Of a DNA stretch of 64,000 nucleotides, positions 32,473-41,473 are shown in pieces (position 1 is the first letter of the stretch; each line of letters opens with the position of its first letter). Location: NCBI GenBank assembly GCA_001970955.1, contig MPUH01000060.1, positions 62,001-126,000 on the forward strand, given 5' to 3'. Both the position numbers and the translations under genes were made by a program. The notes beneath the pieces are model-generated. The model was not told the DNA's origin. It saw only the letters and a program-made list of their open reading frames with translations, and ran no database searches. This stretch comes from Stentor coeruleus (lineage: Eukaryota; Ciliophora; Heterotrichea; Heterotrichida; Stentoridae).

Positions 32473-33040
32473 TCCCTAATCTATCATCATAAAAATCTCA
32501 TATATAAGTTTTTACACTATACTCAACATTCTATTTATCATCAGACTTCTTCATTCTCAACTCATGTCTGAAATTCTTTTTGTTCTAAAATCAACACAAA
32601 AAAATAATTTTTTTTATCACAAAAAAAATCTGTATCGCTAAAGGTAAATCAACTTTACTAATCCTTTTAAGTTTAGATGTTATCAGTTCTAACATGAAAA
32701 AAATATTTTTTTCAATATCAAGTTGCTTTTTAAAAATGTTCATAGAATCAAGTAAAACAAAATCTGTAACTTTAAGGTAATTAAGAATGTGTGATATTTT
32801 ATATTCCTAACTATTTCTTAACACTTTACCTTTTAACTTTTAGTGTTTATAATTTTCTGAATATATTCAGTAATCAAAAACTTACCGTTTTAACAATACC
32901 TAATCTTCTCCCTAGCAACCTTCTTATTAGCTTCCCAATACAACAAAAAGACTTTATTAATGATTTTTCTTATACAATCTATTATAGTTATAAACAGCTT
33001 TAAAATCATCTAGGATTTTTTAGCATAAAATTCAATATGT
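32473..33040 (-). pseudogene. Possible eroded protein-coding remnant
   Basis: On the minus strand several fragments look coding but are in different frames or broken by stops. Examples are VFLLYWEANKKVAREKIRYC, then NGKFLITEYIQKIINTKS, then a 50-codon frame at 32743-32591 (MNIFKKQLDIEKNIFFMLEL...). Charged and hydrophobic residues alternate as in real proteins. No family is recognised. In AT-rich DNA such fragments can arise by chance, so confidence is low. Confidence 0.3.
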
Positions 33041-33048
33041 TATAAATA

Positions 33049-33792
33049 ATGGGTTGTGCAGGGACTAAAAGCGAAATTACTCCTGAAGAAGCTTTGATAA
33101 TAAAAGGTGAAAGTAGATTGCTTTATCAAGAACATTCTGCAACACAAGTAGATATGGCATATAGAAAGTATTCTAAAGGAGGTTATGTTAATGAAAATCA
33201 ATGGAAAGACATTTCTAAATTCCTAAATTTGGCTATCTATAATGATTCAACACCAAAAGCGATTCAAAACTTTTACACAAGTCTAAAATCTGAGAATAAA
33301 TATAGTCTTAAAGATCTTCTTATATTAGGAATTTACTTGAGTAAAGGAAATCCTGAAGATAAAGTTCGTTTGATATTTGAAGCATATGATTCAAACAATG
33401 ATAAAATATTAAATAAAACGCATCTTCAACAATTGGCTGCATTTTTGATTGAACTTGCTGTTGAAAAAACTTATGAACTTATACCTGATGAAGAAGGGGA
33501 AAAGGTATCAAAAGATGACTTGAAAAAGTTTATACAAAGATTGAGAGGGGCGAAAAATAAAGGGAAAAATGAACTTTTGAAAGTTTTTATGGGAGGGGAT
33601 TTGACGCAAGATAGTGTGAATATGGAAAAGTTTATTGAGAATTTGACTACACCTTCAACGGTTACTTTGTTGACACTTGCTGGGATTAGGGAGTTTTTGA
33701 AGAAACAAGAAATTACGAGTAGTAAGTTTGCTGCACTGACTTCTTTGAAGAAAAACAATCCTGAAGCTCAAAAGAAACTAGAAAGCAAATAA
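33049..33792 (+). CDS. EF-hand protein with N-terminal lipidation signal
   Basis: The product is 247 residues; the ATG follows TATAAATA. The N-terminus MGCAGTKSE fits myristoylation at Gly2 followed by palmitoylation at Cys3, predicting membrane attachment. Helical pairs follow; the clearest EF-hand loop is DSNNDKILNKTH (about residues 111-122), with Asp/Asn at positions 1, 3, 5 and 9 but His instead of Glu at position 12. Calcium affinity may therefore be weak. The fold resembles calcineurin-B/recoverin-like sensors or ciliate EF-hand/TBC-adjacent proteins. The role is probably calcium-dependent regulation at a membrane; the partner is unknown. Confidence 0.82.
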   Translation: MGCAGTKSEITPEEALIIKGESRLLYQEHSATQVDMAYRKYSKGGYVNENQWKDISKFLNLAIYNDSTPKAIQNFYTSLKSENKYSLKDLLILGIYLSKGNPEDKVRLIFEAYDSNNDKILNKTHLQQLAAFLIELAVEKTYELIPDEEGEKVSKDDLKKFIQRLRGAKNKGKNELLKVFMGGDLTQDSVNMEKFIENLTTPSTVTLLTLAGIREFLKKQEITSSKFAALTSLKKNNPEAQKKLESK

Positions 33793-34075
33793 TTTAAAGA
33801 GTTAGGATAAGAATGGAATAAACTAGATTTTTAGCTTTTTATATAAGATTTATATGATTATTTTATGTATGTAAGTGTTAAGAGGAATATATTTTTTGTT
33901 AGTAAAGATTAGATATTATGATTGGAGAAGAAATGAGGAAATGCTCAATCGTACAATAATAATTTATAAACTATTATTATAATTATCATTTTTATTATAT
34001 GTACGAAAACAAATCCCTTAAGCAGTTAAACTTTTTTAATTCTAGCCAAATCCAATTTTATAAAAATAAATATAA

Positions 34076-36529
34076 ATGTCATCAAATAGTGAATCAGAAG
34101 ACTTATCTATAACTAGTCAAGAGACCTCACTATGGAAAGTCTTTAATATGATATTAAAATCCCAGGAACTTTACAATATTTACAGCAAATTTGATAAGCC
34201 TATAACAAAAAAGCATATCCTTCCATCTCTAATAGGAGAAATTACTACAAGTTTATCCTACGATTTTTCTCAATCTTTAGAATACTTTACAGATGAGATA
34301 AATAAAAACGATCCAAAAGATTTGATTGATAAGAAACATATATCATTTCCATCTTTTCAACGTCGAATCAGAAATTATATCCTTGAAAAAATATACACTA
34401 TAGGGAAATACAAAAAAACAATCAAAGAGTTTATTCAAGAAAACAGTTTAGATTATAAAGAAATTAATACCCTAAATCAAGATACAAGTGAAAAGGAAAT
34501 CGATATTGATAAAAAAGGACTTAAAAGTTTAAAAGATGTAAAAAATACTAGCTTAAGTCTAGATAAAAACAGTTTAGCACAAAAGTTTAGTGAAAACAGT
34601 AGAAGTTCATCAGAAGAGTTAAATGAAAATATAGAAGTCATTAAGAAAAATGTAACAATCAACCAAAAAAAATTCGAAAGTAAAATCCTTATGCGAAGAA
34701 GCTCAACTGCTATGGAGAAAAAAATAGATATCAATAAAAATCACCATACAAAACATTCGGAAATTAGTGAATCTATAAAAAGTAACAGGAGTATATCAAA
34801 ATCAAGCTCTAAAAGCAGCAAATCTAATCATTCACCTAAAAATATTGATATTTTTGGCTTTGGACTTGCTAAAGAGACTATAAGAGAAATGAGTAAAAAA
34901 ATCAAAACAGATTCAATAAAAAAAAACAAGTCCACTTCTTCAGATAAAAAAAGTGACAGGTCGGGTAGTTCTGAAAAAAAAAAATTTAATACAAGAGAAG
35001 CGCTTTTAGAAAATCTTGGGAAAATCCAACCAAAGATAAAAACTCAATGGTTTACTTCACAAATTCATGGCCGTGAAGAGATTTTTGAAAAGATATTTTT
35101 AATACCGAACCCTGAGAATGATTATGTATTATCAAAAGACTTAATAACTTCTTTTTATGCTACTGCAGAAGTATTGAAAATAACGATCTTTGACCACCAT
35201 AAGGAGAATTTCGAAAGCATTTATGAAACTTTGCACCCATCAAAGGTTATTGCAAAGGCTGGGAAAAAAATTGAAACCATCTACCCAAAAATAAATTTTT
35301 CTGAGTTCACAGAGTTGATGAATCTTTGGGGAGAAAAATACATGATAGAATCCTCACAAGTTCAAGGCGAATTAATAAAAACAATAAAAGAATATCAAAA
35401 CCTCGAGTCTTTACACCAAAATTTTGCTGATATAAAAACTGTATTATCCTTCCTTACCACATCATTAACCAAATCCTTAGAATCCTATTGTGAAATCCAC
35501 AAAAATCAAACAATAGTTAAAGAAAAATATAAAAAAAACCTTGTTGACATATTCCAATTTTATGCAAAAGTACAAAAAATACCAGGTTACGATGACACAT
35601 TTGAGTCAATTGGAGCTAATAATACAACTTTATCCTTAGGGAAATTCTTAAAATTCTGTGCCGACTTCAACCTTCTACTAAGCAAAGATGAAGAAAAAAG
35701 GGCATTAAACAAAGATATACTTACTCGAATATTTAAAAAAACTTCTAATAATGCACGTCTTATGAATGAACAAGAATTTATTATGTCAATAGACAAAATT
35801 GCTGAAGTTTTCTATAGCCCTGAACTTGATAAAATATTCTCAACAAATTATGCTTATTTACCCATCGAAGAAAAACGAGATTTACTTTATAAACATCTTG
35901 GAATAAATGATTTTAATATATACAACCATAAGAAAAAAGCATTTGGGTTAGCTTTTAATTCTGATAAAGAATCAAGAATCCCATTAAATGATTCTAGTCA
36001 TCAATACAGATTTAAAATCGACCAAAAAAATTTGAAAAAACTTAAAATGTGGAAACAGTCAAAAGCTTGTAGAGCTTCACCTACAATGCTTAGACCTATT
36101 CATGAAACTTATAAAAACCATAGTGTTATTGTTAAAAAAAGTTCAAAGTTACTAGTAAATCCTGGATATGCTGGGAAAATCAAAATGAAAAAAGGGATGT
36201 ATATTGATAAACAGGATGATAAAACAGATTTTTATGATGAACAAACTGAAATTTTTAATAAAAAACTAGAAAATGCTAAAGAAAGCAAAGATTATAAAGA
36301 ATGGCAAAATAAAGTTATAACAATTCAAGCTTTGAATAATTTAAAATATAGAGATGTTGATGATGAATTTGGGGTTAAAGATCTAATAAGTGATGAAAAA
36401 GATGAGCTTTTCGATATGGTTTATGGTATTGAACCGAAACTACAGGGGATAATGAAATTACATGACGTGAAACTGGCAAAGGGACAAAAAGTTTTAGATA
36501 AAAATAAGTATGTAATTAAAAATAAGTAA
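34076..36529 (+). CDS. Large hypothetical Ser/Lys-rich protein
   Basis: The product is 817 residues in one exon. The start is MSSNSESED, preceded by ATATAA. Residues 1-115 are helical. Residues about 125-310 are a highly charged Ser/Lys/Asn-rich, disordered region. The remainder is helical, with paired helix-loop-helix segments near 480-590 (SLGKFLKFCADFNLLL, ARLMNEQEFIMSIDKIAEVF) that look like degenerate EF-hands, a layout seen in several ciliate ciliary proteins. No catalytic motif is found. The next gene starts 22 nt after the stop on the same strand, so the two could share a regulatory region, but each has its own start context. Confidence 0.8.
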   Translation: MSSNSESEDLSITSQETSLWKVFNMILKSQELYNIYSKFDKPITKKHILPSLIGEITTSLSYDFSQSLEYFTDEINKNDPKDLIDKKHISFPSFQRRIRNYILEKIYTIGKYKKTIKEFIQENSLDYKEINTLNQDTSEKEIDIDKKGLKSLKDVKNTSLSLDKNSLAQKFSENSRSSSEELNENIEVIKKNVTINQKKFESKILMRRSSTAMEKKIDINKNHHTKHSEISESIKSNRSISKSSSKSSKSNHSPKNIDIFGFGLAKETIREMSKKIKTDSIKKNKSTSSDKKSDRSGSSEKKKFNTREALLENLGKIQPKIKTQWFTSQIHGREEIFEKIFLIPNPENDYVLSKDLITSFYATAEVLKITIFDHHKENFESIYETLHPSKVIAKAGKKIETIYPKINFSEFTELMNLWGEKYMIESSQVQGELIKTIKEYQNLESLHQNFADIKTVLSFLTTSLTKSLESYCEIHKNQTIVKEKYKKNLVDIFQFYAKVQKIPGYDDTFESIGANNTTLSLGKFLKFCADFNLLLSKDEEKRALNKDILTRIFKKTSNNARLMNEQEFIMSIDKIAEVFYSPELDKIFSTNYAYLPIEEKRDLLYKHLGINDFNIYNHKKKAFGLAFNSDKESRIPLNDSSHQYRFKIDQKNLKKLKMWKQSKACRASPTMLRPIHETYKNHSVIVKKSSKLLVNPGYAGKIKMKKGMYIDKQDDKTDFYDEQTEIFNKKLENAKESKDYKEWQNKVITIQALNNLKYRDVDDEFGVKDLISDEKDELFDMVYGIEPKLQGIMKLHDVKLAKGQKVLDKNKYVIKNK

Positions 36530-36551
36530 TTTATCTGATAGACCGTTAAAA

Positions 36552-37457
36552 ATGAATATAAGTCCGAATTTGAATTTGAAGATCACAATACATCAGGCGG
36601 TAATTGACTCGAGTATTAGTGTTTTATCTCTTAATAGTCAAATCCATCTAACTTATAACGGAGTAACTGTTTCAACTAAGACCAAAAGTGACATAATCCC
36701 AATATGGGAAGAAGTTTATGATTTTGAGTATGCATCAGGGCATTTAGAAGTAATTCTAGTCCATAGTCCTTTACTACTTAAAGAAATAATTATAGGGAAA
36801 TGTTTAATCCCAGCAGACTCAGGCTCGGGATGGTTTGAATTAAAAAGTTCTTATGGCAAAACAGGCTCGATAAGGCTTTCAATTGAAAAAGAAGATTTCA
36901 CAACCCAGGTTGATGAAGAATATAGACTTAAATTCCTCCAGTTACAAGTTGTTCATGAACAAATCAACAATGCTAAAGAAAAATACCAAAAACGTCTTGC
37001 TAAATTAAAGAAACACAAGCAAAAACTTAGATATGATTCATCAAAAGACACACTTAAAGATGCATCTAATCTTCATAAACAACCAAGTATAAGCAATACT
37101 GATACAAGTAAGATTAAATACATGTTAAAACTTCAAGAAGAAAATTTAACTCTCGAAAGGGAAAAAATAGACAAATCATGGAAAGATATCGAAAAAGAGA
37201 AAAAAGACCTTGAACAGCTTCAGCAGAAAATCAAAAACGGATGTACTGATTTACAAAACTTTCGTGTTAAAGTTCTTCAGAAATCTAATAGTAGAAGTTA
37301 TATAAACTCCCCTCAAACTGCTACAAAAAGCCCTATGTCTTCAAAATCATCTTCACGGATTTCTGAACTTTCTTACACCCAACCAAGAAGTATGATGCAA
37401 TTAGAATGTGAAAATATCCTTCATACCCCTGTATCCAAACTAATAAAATTCGAGTAA
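36552..37457 (+). CDS. C2-domain protein with coiled-coil tail
   Basis: The product is 301 residues. Residues about 5-115 form a C2-like beta sandwich: NLKITIHQAVI, SQIHLTYNGVTVSTKTKSD, IPIWEEVYDFEY, LEVILVHSPLL, GKCLIPADSGSGWFEL. The canonical aspartate cluster for calcium is not obvious, so lipid or protein binding without calcium is more likely. Residues about 125-165 and 190-245 are coiled coil, and the tail is Ser-rich. It resembles C2/coiled-coil proteins of transition zones and vesicle traffic in layout only. The stop lies 8 nt from the stop of the convergent WDR92 gene. Confidence 0.82.
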   Translation: MNISPNLNLKITIHQAVIDSSISVLSLNSQIHLTYNGVTVSTKTKSDIIPIWEEVYDFEYASGHLEVILVHSPLLLKEIIIGKCLIPADSGSGWFELKSSYGKTGSIRLSIEKEDFTTQVDEEYRLKFLQLQVVHEQINNAKEKYQKRLAKLKKHKQKLRYDSSKDTLKDASNLHKQPSISNTDTSKIKYMLKLQEENLTLEREKIDKSWKDIEKEKKDLEQLQQKIKNGCTDLQNFRVKVLQKSNSRSYINSPQTATKSPMSSKSSSRISELSYTQPRSMMQLECENILHTPVSKLIKFE

Positions 37458-37465
37458 TTCCTATA

Positions 37466-38536
37466 TTAAAAAGTATTAAGCTTAGTAACTATAAGGATCT
37501 TCAAAGTTTGGTCTAATGCCGTAAGTACCGATAACCCTTGTTTATCAGGACTCCAATCAAAAGAGTTCACTGGTTGTGTAGACAAGTCTTTTTGATTCAA
37601 TTGCGTCACAGTCCCTGCTACACCTTTAGGTTTCCCATTTGGATCTTGTACTTGTCTCTGAGATGGGTAATTATATTTATACAAATTAACTGACCCATTT
37701 CCCCCTTGAGTTATAAAAAGATCTCTGTTTTGAGGTAAATGTTTAATATTCCACAATGTTGCTCCATGAACTTTTTCTGTCATTCCTGAATACCCACCTT
37801 CATTAGCATTAAAAGTTCTCAAGTCAAAAATCGAGAATTTTCCTTCAAGTGTTGCTGCAACAAGTTTATTCATCATAGTATCCCTTCTATCAAATTGTAA
37901 ACCACAAATAGCATTGTTTAAGTTATGATCCCATTGTAAGAAGTTTGTCCTAAGATCAAATATTTTAATATCCCCATTATCATAACCTGCAGCGAGGACT
38001 CTTTCTTGATCATTATAACAGTTACCAAATGTGACTGCCCAACAATCTGGTTTGATTTCTTCTGCAGCTTCTAAAGCTACAACTGGAGAACTTTGCCGCG
38101 GATCCCAAACTCTTACACAACCATCCCTGCCTCCTGTAACTATTTCTGGTGGACCATAACCTGTACTACCAGCACCATCTATGCTGTTTATTATTCCATC
38201 ATGAGCTTTTACTGAATAAGATTCTTTCATAGTTTCTAGATCGATTATACTTAATGTCCCCCCGAAATCTCCACAAGCTACTGCTCGGTTTACAAGGCTT
38301 GATGCGCCAAAAGTACAGCATTTATAACCACCACCTTTTATGAACTCGTGAATCTGTTTGGTTTTACCTTCAGTTGCCTGATCCAATTGCAAAACTTGGA
38401 AAATCCCTTTCGCGCTTGGGGTTTGACCTAGAAGGACAAATTTGCAACTGCTGGGAATCCATTTAACATCAAATGGGGTGAAATTCAACGATCGATTTGC
38501 AATTTCAATAATTTGCGGGGCTGTAGTTGAGTCCAT
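37466..38536 (-). CDS. DNAAF10 (WDR92): WD-repeat protein WDR92/DNAAF10, dynein assembly factor
   Basis: The product is 356 residues, the same length as the human protein (357). It matches it along its length from memory: FGASSLVNRAVACGDFGGTL, EIVTGGRDGCVRVWDPRQ, CWAVTFGNCYNDQERVLAAG, YDNGDIKIFDLR, NKLVAATLEGKFSIFDLRTF, and the ending STQPVNSFDWSPDKQGL with ILIVTKLN. It folds as a seven-bladed WD40 propeller. The family works in the cytoplasm with the R2TP-like/prefoldin co-chaperone system to pre-assemble axonemal dynein arms. The start codon lies only 33 bp from the divergent MCTS1 start, so the promoter must be shared or overlapping. Confidence 0.95.
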   Translation of the reverse strand: MDSTTAPQIIEIANRSLNFTPFDVKWIPSSCKFVLLGQTPSAKGIFQVLQLDQATEGKTKQIHEFIKGGGYKCCTFGASSLVNRAVACGDFGGTLSIIDLETMKESYSVKAHDGIINSIDGAGSTGYGPPEIVTGGRDGCVRVWDPRQSSPVVALEAAEEIKPDCWAVTFGNCYNDQERVLAAGYDNGDIKIFDLRTNFLQWDHNLNNAICGLQFDRRDTMMNKLVAATLEGKFSIFDLRTFNANEGGYSGMTEKVHGATLWNIKHLPQNRDLFITQGGNGSVNLYKYNYPSQRQVQDPNGKPKGVAGTVTQLNQKDLSTQPVNSFDWSPDKQGLSVLTALDQTLKILIVTKLNTF

Positions 38537-38569
38537 TTTGATTATATTCCAAGCATAGGGTTATAAAAA
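38537..38569. promoter_or_regulatory. 33-bp divergent start-to-start spacer (bidirectional promoter)
   Basis: This is all the DNA between the WDR92 and MCTS1 start codons. It contains TATAA-like words facing each way: TTATAAAAA just before MCTS1 and ATATAATC on the WDR92 strand. It must hold both 5' UTRs and both core promoters, unless these extend into coding sequence. Confidence 0.7.
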
Positions 38570-39112
38570 ATGCTGAAAAAAGTTGAAGAGCTAAAAGGGA
38601 ACACTCAACTAAAGTCATCAGCAGTAAGAGGATTAAAAGCTTCTATTAGTAGCAAATTTAACGGTATGGAAGCTTTAATTCCAGGTCTTTTCCCTGCTGA
38701 TGTGCCTGTGATTGAAGCAAAATTCAAAGCTCCTCATAATGATGTAAGTCTGATTGCTGTGAATAATACAATATTATTTGTCCAGAATTCTGAAGCAATA
38801 GTTCCACATTTAAGAATCCTTCATCAATATCCAGAACTTATGAAGAAAATGCAAGTTGATAAAGGAGCGATTAAACATGTTCTTAGTGGGGCAAATATTA
38901 TGTGCAGAGGATTAACTTCACCTGGTGGAAAAATGGTTGATGCTGAAGAAGGTGAAGTTGTCAGTATTGTTGGAGAAGGGAAACAAAGTATTATAGCTGT
39001 TGGGATTATGAGAAAAAGTACGGCACAGATAAGAAGTGAAAACTCTGGAATAGGTATTGAGGCACTTCATTATCTTGGAGATGGGATATGGAAAATGCAT
39101 TTGGGTCATTAG
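38570..39112 (+). CDS. MCTS1: MCTS1/Tma20-like translation re-initiation factor (PUA domain)
   Basis: The product is 180 residues, the usual MCT-1 length. The N-terminal domain includes VEELKGNTQLKSSAVRGLK and EALIPGLFPADVPV. The PUA domain (about 95-175) has KGAIKHVLSGANIMCRGLTS, then EEGEVVSIVGEGKQSIIAVG and the family-typical end GIGIEALHYLGDGIWKM. MCTS1 pairs with DENR to release deacylated tRNA and mRNA from 40S subunits and to aid re-initiation. Every landmark is conserved, so function is probably intact. It is divergent from WDR92 with a 33-bp spacer. Confidence 0.95.
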   Translation: MLKKVEELKGNTQLKSSAVRGLKASISSKFNGMEALIPGLFPADVPVIEAKFKAPHNDVSLIAVNNTILFVQNSEAIVPHLRILHQYPELMKKMQVDKGAIKHVLSGANIMCRGLTSPGGKMVDAEEGEVVSIVGEGKQSIIAVGIMRKSTAQIRSENSGIGIEALHYLGDGIWKMHLGH

Positions 39113-39632
39113 AATATAAGAGATTATTTAAATGACTTTTAGAATTAGGCTTTTTTTTTGTAGTAAGAATGGCTTTAATTAATTGTACTCTTAGTAATTT
39201 TATAAAATATTTGTGATTTTGTATTTTACAATTTCCCATAATTGGCTTTATGAATTATAAGATATTGCTGCAGGTGGATTCTTTGATGAAATAAAATATT
39301 AAGATTTTATAAATAACAATATTTAACTAAGCGCAATTTTTATTAAAAAAGTTGTGTTTGTTTCATTGGACTCATTAATCTTATAGCATATTTATTATTT
39401 ATTACAAAAGAGAAATTAAAATAACTAATGATTAGATTTACAATAAAAATCCTAATTTAAATCTTAGCATATTTATCACATAATTATATAATTATTTCAA
39501 AATTCATATTAAATTCAATATTCAATAGGCAATTAAAAGAGTAAATTAACAAGAAACATATAAAAATTCATTAACCTTTTCAAACTCTTTCAATCGACAT
39601 ATTATCCAAAAATCTTTATAAAAACAAATTAT
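39113..39632. other. Intergenic between MCTS1 and tRNA
   Basis: AT-rich spacer; no supported gene is seen. Confidence 0.6.
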
Positions 39633-39637
39633 AAAAA
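39633..39637 (-). terminator. RNA polymerase III T-tract terminator of tRNA-Thr
   Basis: Five consecutive T residues on the minus strand lie 3 nt after the tRNA 3' end, as expected for Pol III termination. Confidence 0.7.
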
Positions 39638-39640
39638 TAA

Positions 39641-39712
39641 GCCTTTATACGGGTTTGAACCGTAGACCTTTCGCTTACTAAGCGAATGCTCTGCCAACTG
39701 AGCTATAAAGGC
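39641..39712 (-). tRNA. trnT-AGU: tRNA-Thr (anticodon AGT)
   Basis: The minus strand folds into a full cloverleaf of 72 nt without an encoded CCA. The acceptor stem is GCCTTTA/TAAAGGC (7 bp), the D stem GCTC/GAGC, the anticodon stem TTCGC/GCGAA with loop TTAGTAA, and the T stem TACGG/CCGTA with loop TTCAAAC. The anticodon AGT reads ACU, and ACC after inosine modification, so it carries threonine. The Pol III A box (TAGCTCAGTTGG) and B box (GGTTCAAACC) match consensus. There is no intron. Confidence 0.97.
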
Positions 39713-40291
39713 GGTTGTAATAATCAAAGATATTATCTATAAATACCAAACACATACTTAAATATCCTAAGCTTATAAAAAAAAAGCAAAGTTATTCATA
39801 TCAAATTTTAATAAAAGCTAAAAACTATTTTTTTCTAATCAACATGATTTTTTTTATAATCATCAAAGTTGTATTTGAGCTTTTTTATTAAGTTCTTTAT
39901 CACAAAGCTTGATGGGTATATTATTTTCATAGAAAAATACACTTATTTTTTATAAATCAATAAAATTACAGCTAAAATTTGGCTTTTTTAGTTAAATGTA
40001 GTAAATTATATTATTATGTGTGTCTAATATGTCTTGCTAGAATTATACTATTTTTATTTTATAAATGAATGGTATTGTATTTAGTGATTAAGGGTTTTTG
40101 ATAAGGATTTTCTCATGGAAAAAGTTTTTAAATATAAAAATACTTTTATGTAAGAATTTTTAGGCTTTAAATGCGTATCATACTTCATTGCTATTTAAGT
40201 TGCATTATGTTATCAACAAAAATGTATAAATTTTTTCTTCTTACTTAAAAAATTTACATTCATAAAGAAAATACTCCTAAACTAAATTAAT
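39713..40291. other. Intergenic, no gene seen
   Basis: AT-rich spacer between the tRNA 5' end and the TLC gene. No repeat or frame is supported. Confidence 0.6.
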
Positions 40292-40840
40292 TTAGTCGAC
40301 ATTACCCATTGTGTTCTTGCATTTATTAAAGTACAATACCATGCAAGGCCCAAACATTACTGCACACATCATTTTGCCGACCCAATAATAATTTTCTCTG
40401 CTCTTCCAAGGCTCCCTACAAAGTCTTACAATGCAATTGACCATAAGAAAGAAATAAATTGTATTAAAAAAACTGACCTCTGGGAACATCAGCAAAATAC
40501 AATGCATATTGAAAGGAAGAATAAGAAACCAGGGGTAATAAGTGAGGCTCATCATTTCTCTAAAAGCAGCTAGTGTAATCAAATGATGGCCTAAGTATCC
40601 AAAATTGCACCATCCGAATTTATGATACTGGGTAACTATGCTAATAGTATCTAATACATAATATATAACACCAGGATACATCAAAGACCTTGCAATTAAA
40701 TCAAGAGGAAAAAAAGCAGCTTTTGGATCAGGAAAAAAGAATCTATGAGTTGAACACACAGTCATTGGTATAAAACCTAGATGATTCCAAGCCCACCAAA
40801 ACAATGAAATCCAATTCATATTTATTAGATTGATTAACAT
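40292..40840 (-). CDS. Short TLC-domain-like membrane protein
   Basis: The product is 182 residues; Met8 is an alternative start. About four to five hydrophobic helices are seen. The segment WCNFGYLGHHLITLAAF (77-93) carries the paired histidines typical of TLC proteins, and LLMFPEVSFFNTIYFFLM (116-133) resembles the following TLC helix. Compared with TLCD/TMEM56-like proteins (~260 residues) it is short, but it covers the TLC core. It lacks the downstream DxxD part of the Lag1 motif, so ceramide synthase activity is unlikely; lipid sensing or membrane regulation is more probable. It is divergent from the next gene with a 78-bp spacer. Confidence 0.7.
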   Translation of the reverse strand: MLINLINMNWISLFWWAWNHLGFIPMTVCSTHRFFFPDPKAAFFPLDLIARSLMYPGVIYYVLDTISIVTQYHKFGWCNFGYLGHHLITLAAFREMMSLTYYPWFLILPFNMHCILLMFPEVSFFNTIYFFLMVNCIVRLCREPWKSRENYYWVGKMMCAVMFGPCMVLYFNKCKNTMGNVD

Positions 40841-40918
40841 TTTTATTCATTATTTAGTAGGATAACTATATTATGGTAATATATTTTAAACAGCGCTTTT
40901 TTGAATATATAGAAAAAA
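40841..40918. promoter_or_regulatory. 78-bp divergent start-to-start spacer
   Basis: This is the whole region between two divergent ATGs. It is AT-rich with TATA-like words on the plus side (ATATATAG about 12 nt before the right-hand start). It should contain both core promoters. Confidence 0.5.
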
Positions 40919-41341
40919 ATGAATAGGTTTTATGTTCCTGATTTTATTCCTACAATTTCTCCAGTGAAAAAAGGAGTATTAATCAATAGTCATCTAAGCA
41001 GAAATATGAAGACTGATTTAGATAGAGAACTTGCGACAAGACAACTTGAATTTGAAGCTTTACAAAAGATAAAACAGGAAGAAAGAGAATATATCTTGAA
41101 GTTTAATGAATATATGAAAAGCAGACATAATTCAGGTTCAGTTAGAATGATTGGCACTAAGCTCTCTCGTCAAAATGGCCTCCCACCAATTCGGAAAAAA
41201 AAATCCCAATCTCCCTATGTAAAAAAACTAATTGAAATCGATTACTACACATTAAAAGGTAACGGAATAGGATCTAAAAAGGCCCATACCCCAAAACAAC
41301 TCAGACCTACAATGTCTGAATATACCCAAAAACTTGATTAA
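40919..41341 (+). CDS. Small basic hypothetical protein
   Basis: The product is 140 residues, strongly basic, with one helical segment (about 34-67, KTDLDRELATRQLEFEALQK...) and a Lys/Pro-rich disordered tail (LPPIRKKKSQSPYVKK). No TM helix, signal peptide or known domain is present. The composition would suit a microtubule- or nucleic-acid-binding protein, but that is not shown. The ATG lies 78 bp from the divergent TLC-like gene. Confidence 0.65.
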   Translation: MNRFYVPDFIPTISPVKKGVLINSHLSRNMKTDLDRELATRQLEFEALQKIKQEEREYILKFNEYMKSRHNSGSVRMIGTKLSRQNGLPPIRKKKSQSPYVKKLIEIDYYTLKGNGIGSKKAHTPKQLRPTMSEYTQKLD

Positions 41342-41473
41342 CCCAAATGTCTTAACTAAAAAGTGATGTAAATTTTTTATAAAACTGCACTCAAACTTAT
41401 TACAAAGTAAATAATTTATATTGCCCATAATAAAATCAAAATCTTTCTAAAATTAAATCTACTTAACCTTATT

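Noticed and set aside
32791-33003. 70-codon plus-strand Leu/Phe/Asn frame
   Set aside because: Its AT-rich low-complexity composition looks like chance, and the opposite strand has more protein-like fragments.
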